From Schistocephalus solidus (Eukaryota; Platyhelminthes; Cestoda; Diphyllobothriidea; Diphyllobothriidae): a DNA stretch of 64,000 nucleotides. The DNA lies in contig WEDG01004607.1 in NCBI GenBank assembly GCA_017591395.1, positions 37,830 through 101,829 on the forward strand. Reading direction: 5' to 3'. This document shows, one piece after another, positions 11,265 through 23,049 of this stretch; the first letter of the stretch is position 1, and each line of letters opens with the position of its first letter. The notes under the pieces are model-generated. The model had not been told where the DNA came from, made no database searches, and was given only the letters and a program-made list of their open reading frames with translations. The position numbers were made by a program, and so were the translations under genes.

Positions 11265-11360
11265 GTGGCATCCGTGGGATTCGAACTAATAAACGCAATG
11301 TCATGGCTTGAATATAGCTAACGCTATCAGCACCTAAGTTACAGGGCTCCATCGGGAGCC
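11265..11360 (-). pseudogene. tRNA-like sequence, left arm
   Basis: On the minus strand an A-box-like TAACTTAGGTGCTGATAGCG is followed by a B box (TAGTTCGAATCCCACGG). The A-box differs from consensus and I cannot close a full cloverleaf. It is therefore called tRNA-derived rather than a functional tRNA gene. Confidence 0.5.
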
Positions 11361-11614
11361 GTGAGTTTGATTAAAGTTGGGTCAAGTTACCCGCCTAGCT
11401 TACTGCACCGCATGGAATCCCCCAATTATGATCCAGTTAAACTGACTGCCCAAATAATTAAGTGAGCATGGTAGTAATCTGATGGATTCTAGGTTGACTG
11501 TTTAGGAAATCTGCTTGGGCAAACAGCGTACAGTATCGGAATTGGTGAATTCCATACGTTGCAGTAAGATGGGTGGATAACTTGACTCAAATATGATTAA
11601 ATTCGCGACTCCCG

Positions 11615-11705
11615 GTGAAACATCGTAGCTCAGTTGGCTAGAGCGTTGACTGTATTCCAACGTTGCCATTGCTGTCGCGGGTTTGCATCTCACAGAGGTT
11701 ACCAA
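11615..11705 (+). pseudogene. tRNA-like sequence, right arm
   Basis: A strong A box (TAGCTCAGTTGGCTAGAGCG), an anticodon-arm-like CGTTG/CAACG pair with a 9-base loop, and a B box changed to GGGTTTGCATCTC. The loop size and B-box changes argue against a working tRNA. Flanking DNA matches the left arm in reverse complement. Confidence 0.55.
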
Positions 11706-11724
11706 GTTTTCACAAATGGAGTAA

Positions 11725-12465
11725 ATGCATTATTAAAATATGGCAAAACAGCCGTGAATCCCGTTTTTTACACATAGTAGCAAGTTTGATACGACATCCA
11801 AAGTGAGATGCTTCAGTAGCTCTAACTCGGTAACGATATATCACTGTACACAGGTCAAAGTCAGGTAGTTCTGAAAAAGGTCGCCGCCAATAGTTGCAGA
11901 GGAGATATTGAAGACTCCACTAAGGTTATGCAGTCTTTCATCCGTCGCTCTGATGGGTTTTTTGAAGAACAACTGGGGCCATGTCAGAGCTTAGTAAGAG
12001 GGCGGACAAATGCTCGACAAAGAATAACGAGACTCGTAACCGAAAAAGCCAAGGAAAATCGTAACATTTACTTTTGAATTATGTACTGCCGTCAACCAGC
12101 CTTAACCGAACAGCAGACTGAGAGAACCCAGGCTAAAACAAGAACTTTTTGTTAATTGAGCAATGACTAACATAGTTTGCTGTTGGACAACCAATCTTCG
12201 TCCTGTCGCCCACAAACGCGACTATGCATAAGTTACTTAAGAATTGTGCTTGCTACTCCAGCCCTGGAAGAAATACAGACGTTCCGTTTGAGCTATCATT
12301 TCGACCTACAGACTAAAAGCACTTAATACTCGGAGAATATTACCGATAAGAACGGGGAAACTGATATGTCCGCGTTACGATCCAACCCATATATATCTTT
12401 CAGATTCGTTATCATGTTATAAAATAGAGTCAAGAGAATAAAACAATGAAATATTAGAATACCAT
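11725..12465. other. No gene recognised
   Basis: No recognisable coding or repeat signal on either strand. Confidence 0.45.
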
Positions 12466-12469
12466 CGAC

Positions 12470-12830
12470 GACGACGGCAGCTCGGCCGTCGATGTCGATG
12501 AGGCCCATTGTTTGTTCAACAACAGGGTGGATGCAGGGACGGTGACTTGTGCATGAAGTAGAATGCAATAATGGTAGATTTGCGCTGTATCCACCGTACT
12601 CTCTCTTCCCTCACCTACCTCAGCCCGGTGTCAAGACAGAGTCACAAAGATCGGAGGCGGGATCGGGATCAGATGGATGGCGTGGCATGAGGCGGCGCCA
12701 AGGCGTATCAGCACGTCCCATGTGAGGAATTTGTTATAGACGCGCATCCCCAATAACGCCTACTATGCCGTGATCTTGCTCCCCTGTGTTGGTCCAGCAC
12801 GTCTACCGCGTGGCACATAACACTATTGAA
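12470..12830 (-). repeat. 3' UTR fragment of the EN-RT-ZF element
   Basis: Matches 24760-25110 in the same plus-strand orientation (GGGACGGTGACTTG and the following CTACCG/ACTCTCTC segment). It also matches the reverse complement of 23050-23490, including CTGTGTTGGTCCAGC near 12788. No zinc-finger or RT sequence is attached, so it is a stand-alone fragment. It could be a 3'-only insertion or a non-autonomous derivative. Confidence 0.7.
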
Positions 12831-12834
12831 ACCA

Positions 12835-14910
12835 ACCCAGCCCATAAGGTAAGTTGTCCATATGCGGCAGTAACTGAGATAATTACTTGTTATCAAGCAG
12901 TTTTCTTCGAAGGACTAGAAATATACGGAAAGCCGGTTGATTTTACTCACAAGATCGATGAATAACACTTATACATGGTTAGGTACGTAAAAGACCGTGA
13001 CTTTAATTGCATCAAGCAGCGTGAATTTCACTAAATAGAGGTATTTAGGGTAGATTATAAAGTTAACGCATAAACTTGTTTTTTTTCTAGGTACAGAGAA
13101 CGGTTACATCAAATATAAGGAGTTGAGAAAAATTTTCAGGATTTCTGTCGGTATCTGAACACGGTTCTAAATATTTAAACAACTTTTTACAGTAATATAC
13201 ATTGATGGGAAAAATTGATTGAGAAAAATTACTGCATCAAGTGGTAACCAGTCTTTTATTCCATGTGCTGAAATTACTATCCTTCAATTTGTAGGTGGTT
13301 TCAGACTACGTTTTCCATGAAAGTATGCAAAATACAGAAAGAAACCTATTAAATACTCCATTTAAACAACTAGATACACAAAATGAATTAACCTTGTGGA
13401 ATAACAGTTAAAATCAATCATTTTACCTTGGTTTCGATCATTCACCTTACTAAGAACTTGGATACTTTTGCCAAAGTTTTTGCTGCTAAATGACACAAAT
13501 GCGCAGTTTTCGGCTTCTCAAATGGCCTCTTCATTTTTTAATAGTTAATTTTACATTTCGGTTATATAAAACGCTAAACGCAATATAAAAGTAGCCAAAA
13601 TAGGAGCTAGAGGGTATATTGCTGTTTTCATTGCCTTCAGAAATCCAGCGAAGACGAAACAACGTGTCCTGGGTTTGGTCGAATTGGTCTTGAGCTTTTA
13701 AATGTTGAATTCGCATTTCAATAAGGAAGGAGAAGCCAAGCGTCTAATGGACGCCACATGGAGGATGTATGTGCTGCAAAATAAAGCCGGCCTCAGTATT
13801 ATTGACATTCCACTAAGTAATATCCTAACACGTGAGTATAGTTGACGTGCACGCGTCAAGACACCCAGTCCTGCAATGTCCGACTGACACAGGGATGTTA
13901 ACTTTTTTAGAGGAGAGATTAGCCGAGGCATGACAAGTCCATCATTCAATCTATTCTCCTTCCATGAGTATGTTCGTTTGTTATCAAGAAAACCTTACCA
14001 TACGAACAAATTATTTGGTTAAATTCTTTTGGTTCACTGATTTCCAGTTAAACCATCTTACATATCGTTCATAAAATTAAGGTTGCATTAATGTGACTTA
14101 ACACTAACATAAAAACCATCCAGTATGGACTTGACCCCTTATCTTGTAAGCAGCATCAAAAAGTTCTTACCGTCTACGCTCTCTTATGTTCTCATGCGCC
14201 ATTCGAACATACCATCTGTGAGCGAAATGGTCCAGCAGTCAGAATATCGTGGTGTCCTGAGTCCAGATAAAATTCTTCAAACATACTACTGTTAACTGTC
14301 AAGAAACGTTTATAGCTCTGAGTGCACCTTCTCATGTCCGTTGGTGATTTAGCCTTCTCACTTCCAGCTCCCCAATTCGTGTTCCATCAAGCTATGCCCG
14401 AATCCAGCTTAGTTTATTGCAAAGGTACCCTGTACGTATCTCTACAAGTGGAATGCTATATTAGCATTGATCAGGGGAGCTTGGCATAGTAATTTATGTC
14501 CGGAGGCACAACAAGCACATAGAAATCTTGATTAATAGAATAGAACCAGATGTTGAGCTGATCTTTGTATGGCTTTTACTGATTCGACAGCAGGAGACAC
14601 AAGACCGCAACGTTAAGTTGTTGAAGTGCAGGAACAGAGAAACGGAGAAAATTTTTTTATTCGCCTGAGCGGATGCGCATTATACGCCAGTATTTGCAAT
14701 GATTGATCGTTAATGCTTTTTCGTAGAACATTTTGAAAGGCTAGAGAAAGTTTTGCGAGTAGCACGAATTTTGGTGGGTGTTAAATTATTAGCCTGTCTT
14801 GTTAGCAGAAAATTATCCCCCAATATATTTGAAATTGTATATTTTTTCAGATGTCTAGGAACTTGATAACAAAGTAAATCTTTTTGACAAGGACTGACTA
14901 TTCAATCCCA
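12835..14910. other. No gene recognised
   Basis: AT-rich, with only short random open frames (for example 13698-13949, minus). No family resemblance or shared repeat was found. Confidence 0.45.
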
Positions 14911-14914
14911 CTGA

Positions 14915-15010
14915 GAAAAGGGGGTATATGAACCCCCGTAATACGGAAAGGAATTTGATATTCATTTTATCAATAGGATGGGTGGACGTAGCCATCAACG
15001 GAGCCCACTG
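14915..15010. repeat. Dispersed repeat, second copy of 3860-3985
   Basis: Shares the core TATTCATTTT and flanking segments (GGACGTAGCCATCAACGGA against GGACGCGACAATTAGCGA) with 3860-3985. Moderate by-eye similarity. Confidence 0.45.
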
Positions 15011-15014
15011 AGGG

Positions 15015-16090
15015 CATTGAAAAAAGTGACAGTCCTGTCAGGTGTTTATCTTATTACTCCGACGAAATGCCATAGCAAACCGCGTAATTCGAAAGATGCG
15101 AAGCAGGAGCGCGTAAATGGGCGGAAAACAGGCAATCCAAAAATATTGGTTTAAGTAGAACGAATTAAGTAAGACGGTACGCAACAGACAAACTTAAACT
15201 TTGCTGCAACCGTGAACCTTTCCCAAACACTAAATGTACTCATTTTCCTAAGCCTAACCATATGCATAACCATAATATAACATTTATACCCAAAGCAAAT
15301 AAGTAGGTATATAATAGTAATAGAAATGCCAGTTCAAATATTTAATCCTCGCCATATTTTTCTAGCACTTGAAATTTAATTGAGGAAAATGAATAGAATG
15401 GATATTACTTGAAGTATATGTAGGGGTTGAAAATAGACCAGTTTTCTGTTATGGTAAATACCACTTGAATAAAAGGCTTATGTTTCCAGTGCTGCTGAGC
15501 CTAACAACTAATACCCTGATGATTATGCCAAGGTAGTTCGACAAGATTAGCTGAAAATATGAGAAAATACTAGCTCGGAGGGTGTAACGAAAATTTTCTG
15601 CTTAAGCTGAACGCACTCATGTGTGCATGCCAGCATAAGCAGCCTAGTGGGTGGTGGGTAGTGGATTGGTTAGAGTTTTGTTCACATATAGACTTTTTTA
15701 CACAAGTTTAAGGCACTGAGTGGGACTAGGGCCTCAAAAACAAAAAGTTCAAAGAGAAGAACTGAAAAGTTTACATGGATTCTGCACAACTTTAAAAAAG
15801 TTTAAACACAAGGCCTCTAAACAAAAGGGTTTTGTTCGTGCACCTTTGAAGATCGAGGCCACCTTATGAAACCTAATATGCACATGAAACCGGTTAACAG
15901 TCAGAGTTTACACTAACTAGATGGGGTCCGCATGTAAAAAATTAATTTAAAAGAGGACGGAAGCTGTCTGCAGATGGTGAATTCTACCGTCGTTTGGTTG
16001 ATTAGGCAAGATGAAGGGATTTTTTTACTCCACTTTCATGAACTAGAAATGTAAATATAAATCAGCTTTTACGCTCCTCTGAGCTTTATT
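15015..16090. other. No gene recognised
   Basis: AT-rich spacer with no recognisable coding potential. Confidence 0.45.
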
Positions 16091-16091
16091 A

Positions 16092-16540
16092 TTAACTTGA
16101 AGTAAATCAGTCGGGATGGAGATAAATAGGCTCAGTCCGAAAGTTTGTAGGAATATTCGAGCCGAACGTCAATAGCTACAGCATGATAGCTGGGTAATAT
16201 TCATAAACTGTCAGCATGCAGCCAATATGGTATACTTTATGCATGATATATCCTACTGATAGAACAAGCATTAGTTAAATCCCAGACACATGTTTTGCCG
16301 ATATTCTGTTGATGCGTTACCATTGCAAAGGGTTCGACTCATAAATGGGTCCCCCAGCGTTACCCAGGTGCTTCCTTTTGGATACTCCAGTTTTTAAATT
16401 TCAGCATTTTAATCCCCTTGGACATCAATCGTGAACCTAAAGTAAAATAGTCTTAATGGAGCTTTAAAGGCTCAGCTCCAAAGTTAATATGACTACTTGA
16501 GCCAAAATCCATCGGCAGCAGCGGAATAACCTTTAATACC
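16092..16540. repeat. Direct repeat pair, about 340 bases apart
   Basis: 16092-16200 and 16432-16540 align over about 105 bases. For example AGGCTCAGTCCGAAAGTTTG matches AGGCTCAGCTCCAAAGTTAA, followed by TTCGAGCC against CTTGAGCC. The second copy runs straight into the telomere-like block at 16541. Confidence 0.6.
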
Positions 16541-16615
16541 AAACTTAACCCCCTTAACCCCCCTTAACCTTTAACCTTAACCCCTAATCTGAACACTAAT
16601 TTCTCACCCTAAATG
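16541..16615 (-). repeat. Short interstitial telomere-like block
   Basis: Degenerate CCTTAACC/CCCTAA units on the plus strand (AACTTAACCCCCTTAACCCC and following). The entry sequence (TTTAATACCAAACTTAACC) resembles the start of the larger block at 4305 (CCTAATACCAACCCTAATC), so both may belong to one repeat family. Confidence 0.6.
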
Positions 16616-16619
16616 ACAT

Positions 16620-18295
16620 AAATAGATATTACTTATAAGTAAATTTAGGTGGGGCCACATATATGATCGTTAGCAAAAGCCTCGTCTTTCGTTGTTAAAA
16701 ATGAATTTGGATCTGCATATTTACTTATCTAGATATCCAGTTGATAGTTACTTCAATTTTATCCCTAATTGCAGGCAAAAATGATAGCCACATTTTACAG
16801 AGCAAATATTTGATCCGGTTGGGTACTACCAGGTTACCCTTACAAAATGTTTTAACGGACACGCAATACCTAGTTACCAGCTATTTGCCTATTCTCTTGT
16901 TGTCCAATATAAAGTCCTCATTACCAAGCTGTCGTACCATTTTATTAACGATTCCGGTTGTTTACTACGTTTTTCAAAGTCATACGGTGCCTTTAAACGC
17001 TTGCCTAAAAGCGTTTCCTTCAGCAAAATGTTAGCGATGTATTTTTCGCATCAGAATTCTCAATGGTCGGACATTTTTACCGGATACGGGATCTTATTTG
17101 TCATGGCCACACGCTTGTCATCCACATGTAGTTCTAAGCCTTTCAAAGGTACATTAGCTTGTTTTGACTTGGACAACATGGCTGCACACGTAGTAACAGA
17201 GGAGGAAACTACGGTAATCCTTAATTGATTTTGATATAAAGTGCGAATTTAAAGTAATGTTCTAAGAACTATTGCGTGGATTTATAGGCGGCACGTTAAG
17301 AAAGATACATGAAAATGATTTTTAGGTCACGCGGTAATTTTCTTTCTGCATTACAAACCAAAGCACTTGGAGACGGCAAAACGCACACCTGCATCAATGT
17401 GCAACCTGGCCACTTTGGTTGATGTGGAGACTGGTTTTCGTATTAACATTAAAACAAGGTCACTGCATGTCATTCTTCCACCTCACGCATACTGGCTGTG
17501 CATTGAGATCCAGGTACCTAGTACGCTCGCTAAGGCCTGGTAGAAGGTCAACCCAGCGTGTCGGCAGAAGATAATAAAGCTCGGCTTCAGTAAGTACCTG
17601 ATCCATACTGAAAAACATTGAATATAATAATAGAGGAAATAAGGGAACGCGTTGAAAACGGCTTTTTTAAATTCATTAAAAACACCTACTACCCTTGCTT
17701 CACATTGAAGCACCTTGATTACGTCACTCTGCGACTTTTAAACAATGTTAACTTATAAACTATCCCGTTAAAAAATGCATTCATAGATATGATCTGGTCA
17801 TAGAGGGAGCATGATTTTTCTCTTTTGCCTAATAATTCCGATCTAGATACTCGCTCACTGTCGCGCAGGACGGACAGTCATTACTCGAAAAGTAGCACCA
17901 TCTGCAAGGGCTACAGGGAAAAACGTAAAGTTCTCACCCACTTCTGCTATTATGTCATGCCAGTGCACACTGCCCCATTTAATTTTCGAATACAATCAAT
18001 TTCGGCTAATAAGGCGTGAGTGCTTGGCTCAACCGTTAGGTCGGTATGTTACAATATCAAACTTAACTCAACTTAAAATCGCACGAATTCCCCACGTGAG
18101 CTTAGGTTAAAGTCGACCGGCAATTTCCAAAAACAGCAATGAACATTTCAATTTCCCAGTTCTTTTCTTCTATGCGGTACTGTATGCAAACATTAAAGAA
18201 ACCAAATGTTGAAAGCGCGCGTTTTCCCATTTTTGATCTCGGATCCGTTCAATACTATGCTGTAAAGTCAGAATAACATCACCGACGAAGGTAAG
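16620..18295. other. No gene recognised
   Basis: Open frames at 16741-17034 and 17001-17228 (plus) and 17483-17713 (minus) have no domain I recognise and no supporting splice or codon pattern. Confidence 0.45.
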
Positions 18296-18299
18296 GGAG

Positions 18300-18480
18300 T
18301 CCGGAATGACCATTTCTGGCTTATTAGTCTTAATCAGCCAGCCGTATCCAACGCCAGGTCTTACAACCCATAAGGCTGAATAGTTAGTGTATTGAACTTC
18401 GAAAAAAAGGTTCCGGGTTCGAGGCTCAAAGGTTATAACACATCGGGTTGGGTATGGTTGGCTAATGGAGGAGGGTGATT
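18300..18480. repeat. Two SINE-like pieces in inverted orientation
   Basis: 18303-18400 is the minus-strand body seen at 4.1 and 8.2 kb (plus strand CATTTCTGGCTTATTAG then TTAATCAGCCAGCCGTAT). Immediately after, about 18400-18475 carries a plus-strand B box (GGTTCCGGGTTCGAGGCTC) followed by GGTTGGGTATGGTTGGC, the sense start of the body. The two pieces therefore face each other. Confidence 0.55.
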
Positions 18481-18635
18481 GGGGTGTATAGACATGCGGT
18501 TAGTAGGTTCGATTGTTCAGACGTTCTTGTAATTACCCTGTGAAGAACATATAGGGGAAGTCAGTTTCTCACAGAGCGTTCGGTGTGAATGTGGGTTTGT
18601 ATCCAAGGGTGTCTACGGATGATATTTTCTTAGCT

Positions 18636-18680
18636 TGGTTGGTTAGGCAGTGGACTTGGTTGGTTAGGCAGTGGACGTGG
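18636..18680 (+). repeat. 22-base tandem duplication
   Basis: TTGGTTGGTTAGGCAGTGGA occurs twice in succession, with only minor differences at the edge. Confidence 0.9.
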
Positions 18681-18719
18681 TATCATTTTACACTTAAAAG
18701 ACAAAGCCACATTAATTAG

Positions 18720-19190
18720 TATCTCAATCTGTTCATTGTTTCAACTGTTTTATATTTAATATAACGTCCAGAAAAGGAAGGTAATCTACTCCTCTTTAAT
18801 CAAGACGAAATTTTTCGCGGAGATAAGCGGAGTAACTTTACGGGAAGCTTCTTTAACCCACGACCATCATCTCCTATCACAAAAATATCGGCCATATATC
18901 AGGCATGGGAATCGAAGTGCTCATTGGACGAGTAAGTACACTCATCCTCGAGTTTCACCATAAAGCAATCCGCAATTGGGGATCCAGGGAGCGATCCCAT
19001 CGTCACGTCGTTTATCTGGTAGTACAAATGACGATCAAATATAGATTTAACATTAAATATGGAGTGAAGGAGCAGATTCTTTAAGGTTACAATCACTGTG
19101 CCAATGGGAATATCCGGGTTTACACTCGTCACCTAAATATTCTGTTCTTCCAGTGAGAAGGACACCGAAACATCAAGAGTTAGCAGTGTT
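18720..19190 (-). pseudogene. Penelope-like element RT fragment
   Basis: The minus-strand frame at 19132-18899 contains FDRHLYYQINDVTMGSLPGS followed by PIADCFM. This is the Penelope-type RT block that normally reads close to YYxQxDGVAMGSPLxPxxA. Further on, the catalytic YVDD position reads YMAD, and beyond a frameshift LPFLDVILNIK matches the next conserved block. Upstream, LDVSVSF is the motif A region. Stops and frameshifts make it inactive, and the GIY-YIG endonuclease end is not seen. Confidence 0.75.
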
Positions 19191-19199
19191 TTTCCATTT

Positions 19200-20385
19200 A
19201 TATTCACGTTACTTAGACAATTAGTATTCTGAGCTGCTTGAAATTCATATATTTGACTAAAAAACCGATAGGTTATCGACTGAACTATGACAATCGGAGG
19301 ATGTCAGTACTTTCTATCGAGCCCGAGCGACCTATGTGCGCCAGTTCTTAGCTCTCACTATCCAAGATTCCTACCCTAAATAAAATTCGAAAGACCAGCA
19401 TTTACGATTATTTAACAGAACTAAGAGTTTCAAGTCAAAATGTTTCTAACCGACCTTGTGCGATTAAGAGGTGAATTGCTTAGACCTCCTTTGTACCTCG
19501 GAGTTAAATTCAGGATAGCATAGGTGGAAGAGCCTATGACTTGAACTCCAGTCAACAGTTTGGAGCTGGCTAAAGCCCAACAATAAAACAGTTCAACAAA
19601 GAACCCAGTCTCAATCGGATGCCATTAGCGAAGACTGCCCGAATGCTGGTCGGGCGTATGTGTTGCCCGGGGGATTCTGAGGGGCCTTAAAACTTTCACG
19701 AACGACTGCTTTGTCGCGGCATCGGTTCCCATGGGTAAACCCCAACGACTGCGACCTTAAAGTCAAGCCCCGAGTTGGAGGCGGAGAATCCAGCGCCGGT
19801 GGTGAAAGGATTTGATTATGTACGGAATAAATGGAGGATAGGTCGGAACCAGTTTGCAATCGAACGAGAGGGGCACGTCCGACCCAGCTGGAGCAGGCGT
19901 CAAGACGCCTTGACAGAGGGCATGTCTACATCAGCCCTAAAGTTGGTTGGCTGGTTTAGATAGCTGTGGTTGGTTGAAAACGAGACAAAGACCCGGTTTC
20001 AAGGTGCAGTGGCCAGACGCGATGGGAACGCCATACAGACTCACAGACTAACAACTGCCACTGATGCGGGCTTGCCAGTATGCGACGGAGGCGTAATGAT
20101 GTAGCAGGTGCCTCGTGTGGGGCCCCTCCGGACCTCTCCAGAGATCTCAGTGTACTTGACATGTAGTGTGTACATCTATCATCTGGCACTCAACCCCCAG
20201 CAATGACTCGACTGGGCATTCTTCCGCACGGCGGCAACACCCCGCCATCTGCATCAACTGGTGGCCTAGACCACAAGAAGGTACTCGCGTAAGCGAAGCT
20301 TAGTCCCAGTAAGTTACTGCGGCCAGGCTTAGCATGAGGCGGCCTGGCGCATTCTTGCCACTGGGGTAGAACGAGAGGAGGGAGG
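19200..20385. other. GC-richer region without assignable gene
   Basis: 19600-20340 is noticeably GC-richer than its surroundings and has short open frames on both strands. This composition resembles the EN-RT-ZF elements, so it may be a 5' portion of one, but I cannot align it internally. Nothing else is recognised. Confidence 0.4.
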
Positions 20386-20389
20386 AGGG

Positions 20390-20443
20390 AGGGAGGGAGA
20401 GAGAGAGAGATAGAGATAGATAGATAGATAGAGAGAGATATAG

Positions 20444-20526
<83 letters not shown>
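20390..20526. repeat. GA/GATA microsatellite
   Basis: About 130 bases of (GA)n with an internal (GATA)n section, preceded by GGGA/GGAGG-rich sequence. It generates long spurious Ser-Leu open frames on the minus strand (20190-20594), which are not genes. Confidence 0.97.
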
Positions 20527-20531
<5 letters not shown>

Positions 20532-20599
20532 AGGAAAGAGGCACAGGCTGTGCAAGTCCTCTCCATTCTGTTTAGACGCACGAGTCATCTTCACTAGTC

Positions 20600-22685
20600 A
20601 GTTACCAGCGCCGGTTTTTTTTCTCCCAACAAACATTATTAAGCAGTGGGCATAAGACCGGAGCCGTAATATAATATTTTTATCGATATAGAAAGTCTTG
20701 TGCGCTGTCAACTTCCTTAGAATATAGGAAAAAACTTAAAACAAATTCCTTCTTTCCGCAACCAATTCGGTTTTGTTGCGGACTTATGCTTAAGCAATGA
20801 TATGCGAAATGGAGAGTTTACTTTGAGTAAAAAACACTATATGGTAATAAAAAATAGCAAAAAACAATTGCTATACAATAGGGATTAATGGTTCATGGTA
20901 AGAGTTGTAAGGTTCAAGAATACTCTGCGTCCCATGTTAATTATATTCACTTTCGCACTAAAGCCTGTCACTGCCTGAAAAGTCTGAATCGACCCAACTA
21001 GGCACGCACTGCTTGCTATCTAACGCGAGGAGAAAGAAAACAACGTCACCTAATCACATGTTGGTTTACGCGACGTAAACAGTCGATCGTGACTGCTGGA
21101 TACAACGCACTAGGTAGAAACGCTGTGAATAGAAGCACTACTCCTTACTGTCTTCTCCCCGCTAGAGCGACTTTGCTCACTCTCACTCACTCTCAACGAC
21201 CAGCCGGTCAGAGCGGAGAATGGGTCGATGGTCGGCAGATTAGATGGCACTTCCCCTTCCGAATAAACGTAAGTGGATTCCACCGAAAATCCCATTGGGT
21301 GAAAATTATGAGAACACACAAAGGATTCCGAAACTCTGTCCGCACTACTGTCACTGATATTTTGAGGCCTATACACAGATAAAAACCGGGAATAGGTTAG
21401 TCAACATGGCATGGAAATCCGGTGCTTGTTCTCCGAGAAGAACTAGTTTCACAGGGACTCTACAAAAAACGGTACCGCCACAAACAAGAAGACATACGGC
21501 TAGCGCCGATTCCGGCTGGAAAGGAAGCTGCCGCTGATATGACCAGTCGGCTGGCTTGAGAGATAGAAGATATATAGGGACGCGTGAACCGTAGGGGAGT
21601 CAAGAACTTCTCAATGTCCAAGAAATGAAACTCGCACAAACTTCACCACTGCTCGAGCAGGACGGTATCGCCTGATGTCAGAACCAAATGTTCCGGAATT
21701 ACCTGCTACCGCCAATCTGATATTTGCAAGAAAATCCACAACACACTGTGCTGGGAGACAACAATACCAGTATAGATTAGATGACTTGAAGTGTGCACCT
21801 TGATAACGTGAAGACAGCACAACGGCGAGGGATAGGGGGTCAGCCACGTGACCAAATTGGCTGAAGGAGGGTCGCAGGCCTGTGTCGGTCTGCTCTCTCT
21901 TCGTCCTGAGCACGGTCGCTTATCCATGATGCTATTGGTCCGCCTTGCAGGCTTGTCAGCCACTGCTTGCGCGCGGGTGAGCCAACCTTGGCCTTGCCGA
22001 TGCCACGACGCGTCAGTGCAGACACACACTTCGCGCCGGGGCTACTAACTTAAATGACTGGCGAGAACACTCGGTGTCACTGCTTGCTGAGCTGTGTGGA
22101 CGTGCATTGCCTCCCCACCGGATTTTGATACAGGAAACCTGGATTTGTCCACCGTTGAACCTCGACAGACTTTCCTCAACCCAGTTAACTCTTATTGTTC
22201 AACGCAATGATGACAAACGCCTATTATAAGCGGCTACTGTGAGTTGACACTAACCAGCAAACCAGAAGTGAATGATTCAAATTTGTCGAATGCACACCCC
22301 TACGAAAATATCTGGGACTAGGAAATAAAACCCTCTATCTCAGTAAACTACTTGCCTCCGTATGTGCCACCTTCGGACCAACCAGATACGAGAGTTCGAC
22401 TGTCGCAAGCGATGCCATCACTGTGGGCTCCACACCATGGACACGAAACCAGTGACTTGTGGTTGAATTATTTTATAATGAGGCAGACTTACGCAGCTTG
22501 TATCACATTCCCATTGCTCACCGACTAGGCTTCATTAGCAAGACAGTGTGGGTGGGCTCGGGTGCAGTCGCTGACAAAACTAGACAGCCCCCGTCTACGT
22601 GTGTCGCAACACTTTGGTCCCCGTATAATGTACCAGTCGGATCTCACATGCATGAGAGTACCATAAAGGCAACAATATGAAGGAG
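20600..22685. other. No gene recognised
   Basis: Mixed composition, GC-richer from about 21800 to 22100. No recognisable domain on either strand. Possibly contains decayed non-coding parts of the EN-RT-ZF family, given its neighbours. Confidence 0.4.
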
Positions 22686-22689
22686 CAAT

Positions 22690-22910
22690 TAACCCTGATT
22701 GGCATGAAAACCCATACGATCGAATAGGCCCGTCTGATGACCGAACGTCCTTGGGCAGTGTGAGCAGGTGGGGCGGGTACGACTAATGTATGTTAGAGCT
22801 CCTGGTACTAACACCAAACAGCAGTGCGATAGACTCCTAGGTGCCCGATCAGGCCGACAGGTGTACCGAAATTGGTCGCAGACGCAAGAGTTCCCAACGC
22901 TCGACAACAC
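22690..22910 (-). pseudogene. Decayed C2H2 zinc fingers of an EN-RT-ZF copy
   Basis: The minus-strand frame ends with CSHCPRTFGHQTGLFDRMGF and then H. This has the same spacing as the fingers at 25940-26120, but the first zinc-binding histidine is replaced by arginine. An upstream finger is decayed beyond certain reading. It probably belongs with the RT relic at 23690-24290 on the same strand. Confidence 0.7.
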
Positions 22911-23049
22911 GAACGTTCAATCATCACAAGTCAGGAAAGACGGATTGGGTTGAACGAGCTTTTACTGAGGCAAAAGAGCATACAGCAAGCGCAGGAAGCA
23001 GCTGCCGCAAGCAGACAAGTGTGCGTCAGTGTCCTTCGTTAAGATTTTT

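Larger units (their letters stand above)
11240..11720. repeat. Imperfect inverted repeat with tRNA-like modules in both arms
   Basis: The plus strand of 11240-11440 matches the reverse complement of 11525-11720 along about 200 bases. Compare TCAAGTTACCCGCCTAGCTT at about 11388 with TCAAGTTATCCACCCATCTT on the minus strand near 11585. Each arm carries a tRNA-like block facing away from the centre, and conserved flanking sequence lies on both sides of that block. The centre (about 11441-11524) is not palindromic. It could be two inverted insertions of one tRNA-containing repeat, or a hairpin-forming element. Confidence 0.7.

Noticed and set aside
13698..13949. 83-codon minus-strand ORF
   Set aside because: Compared in all frames with the RT, PLE and zinc-finger elements here without a match. 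Length is within random expectation.
20190..20594. Three overlapping minus-strand ORFs rich in Ser-Leu repeats
   Set aside because: They are translations of the GA/GATA microsatellite and have no other content.
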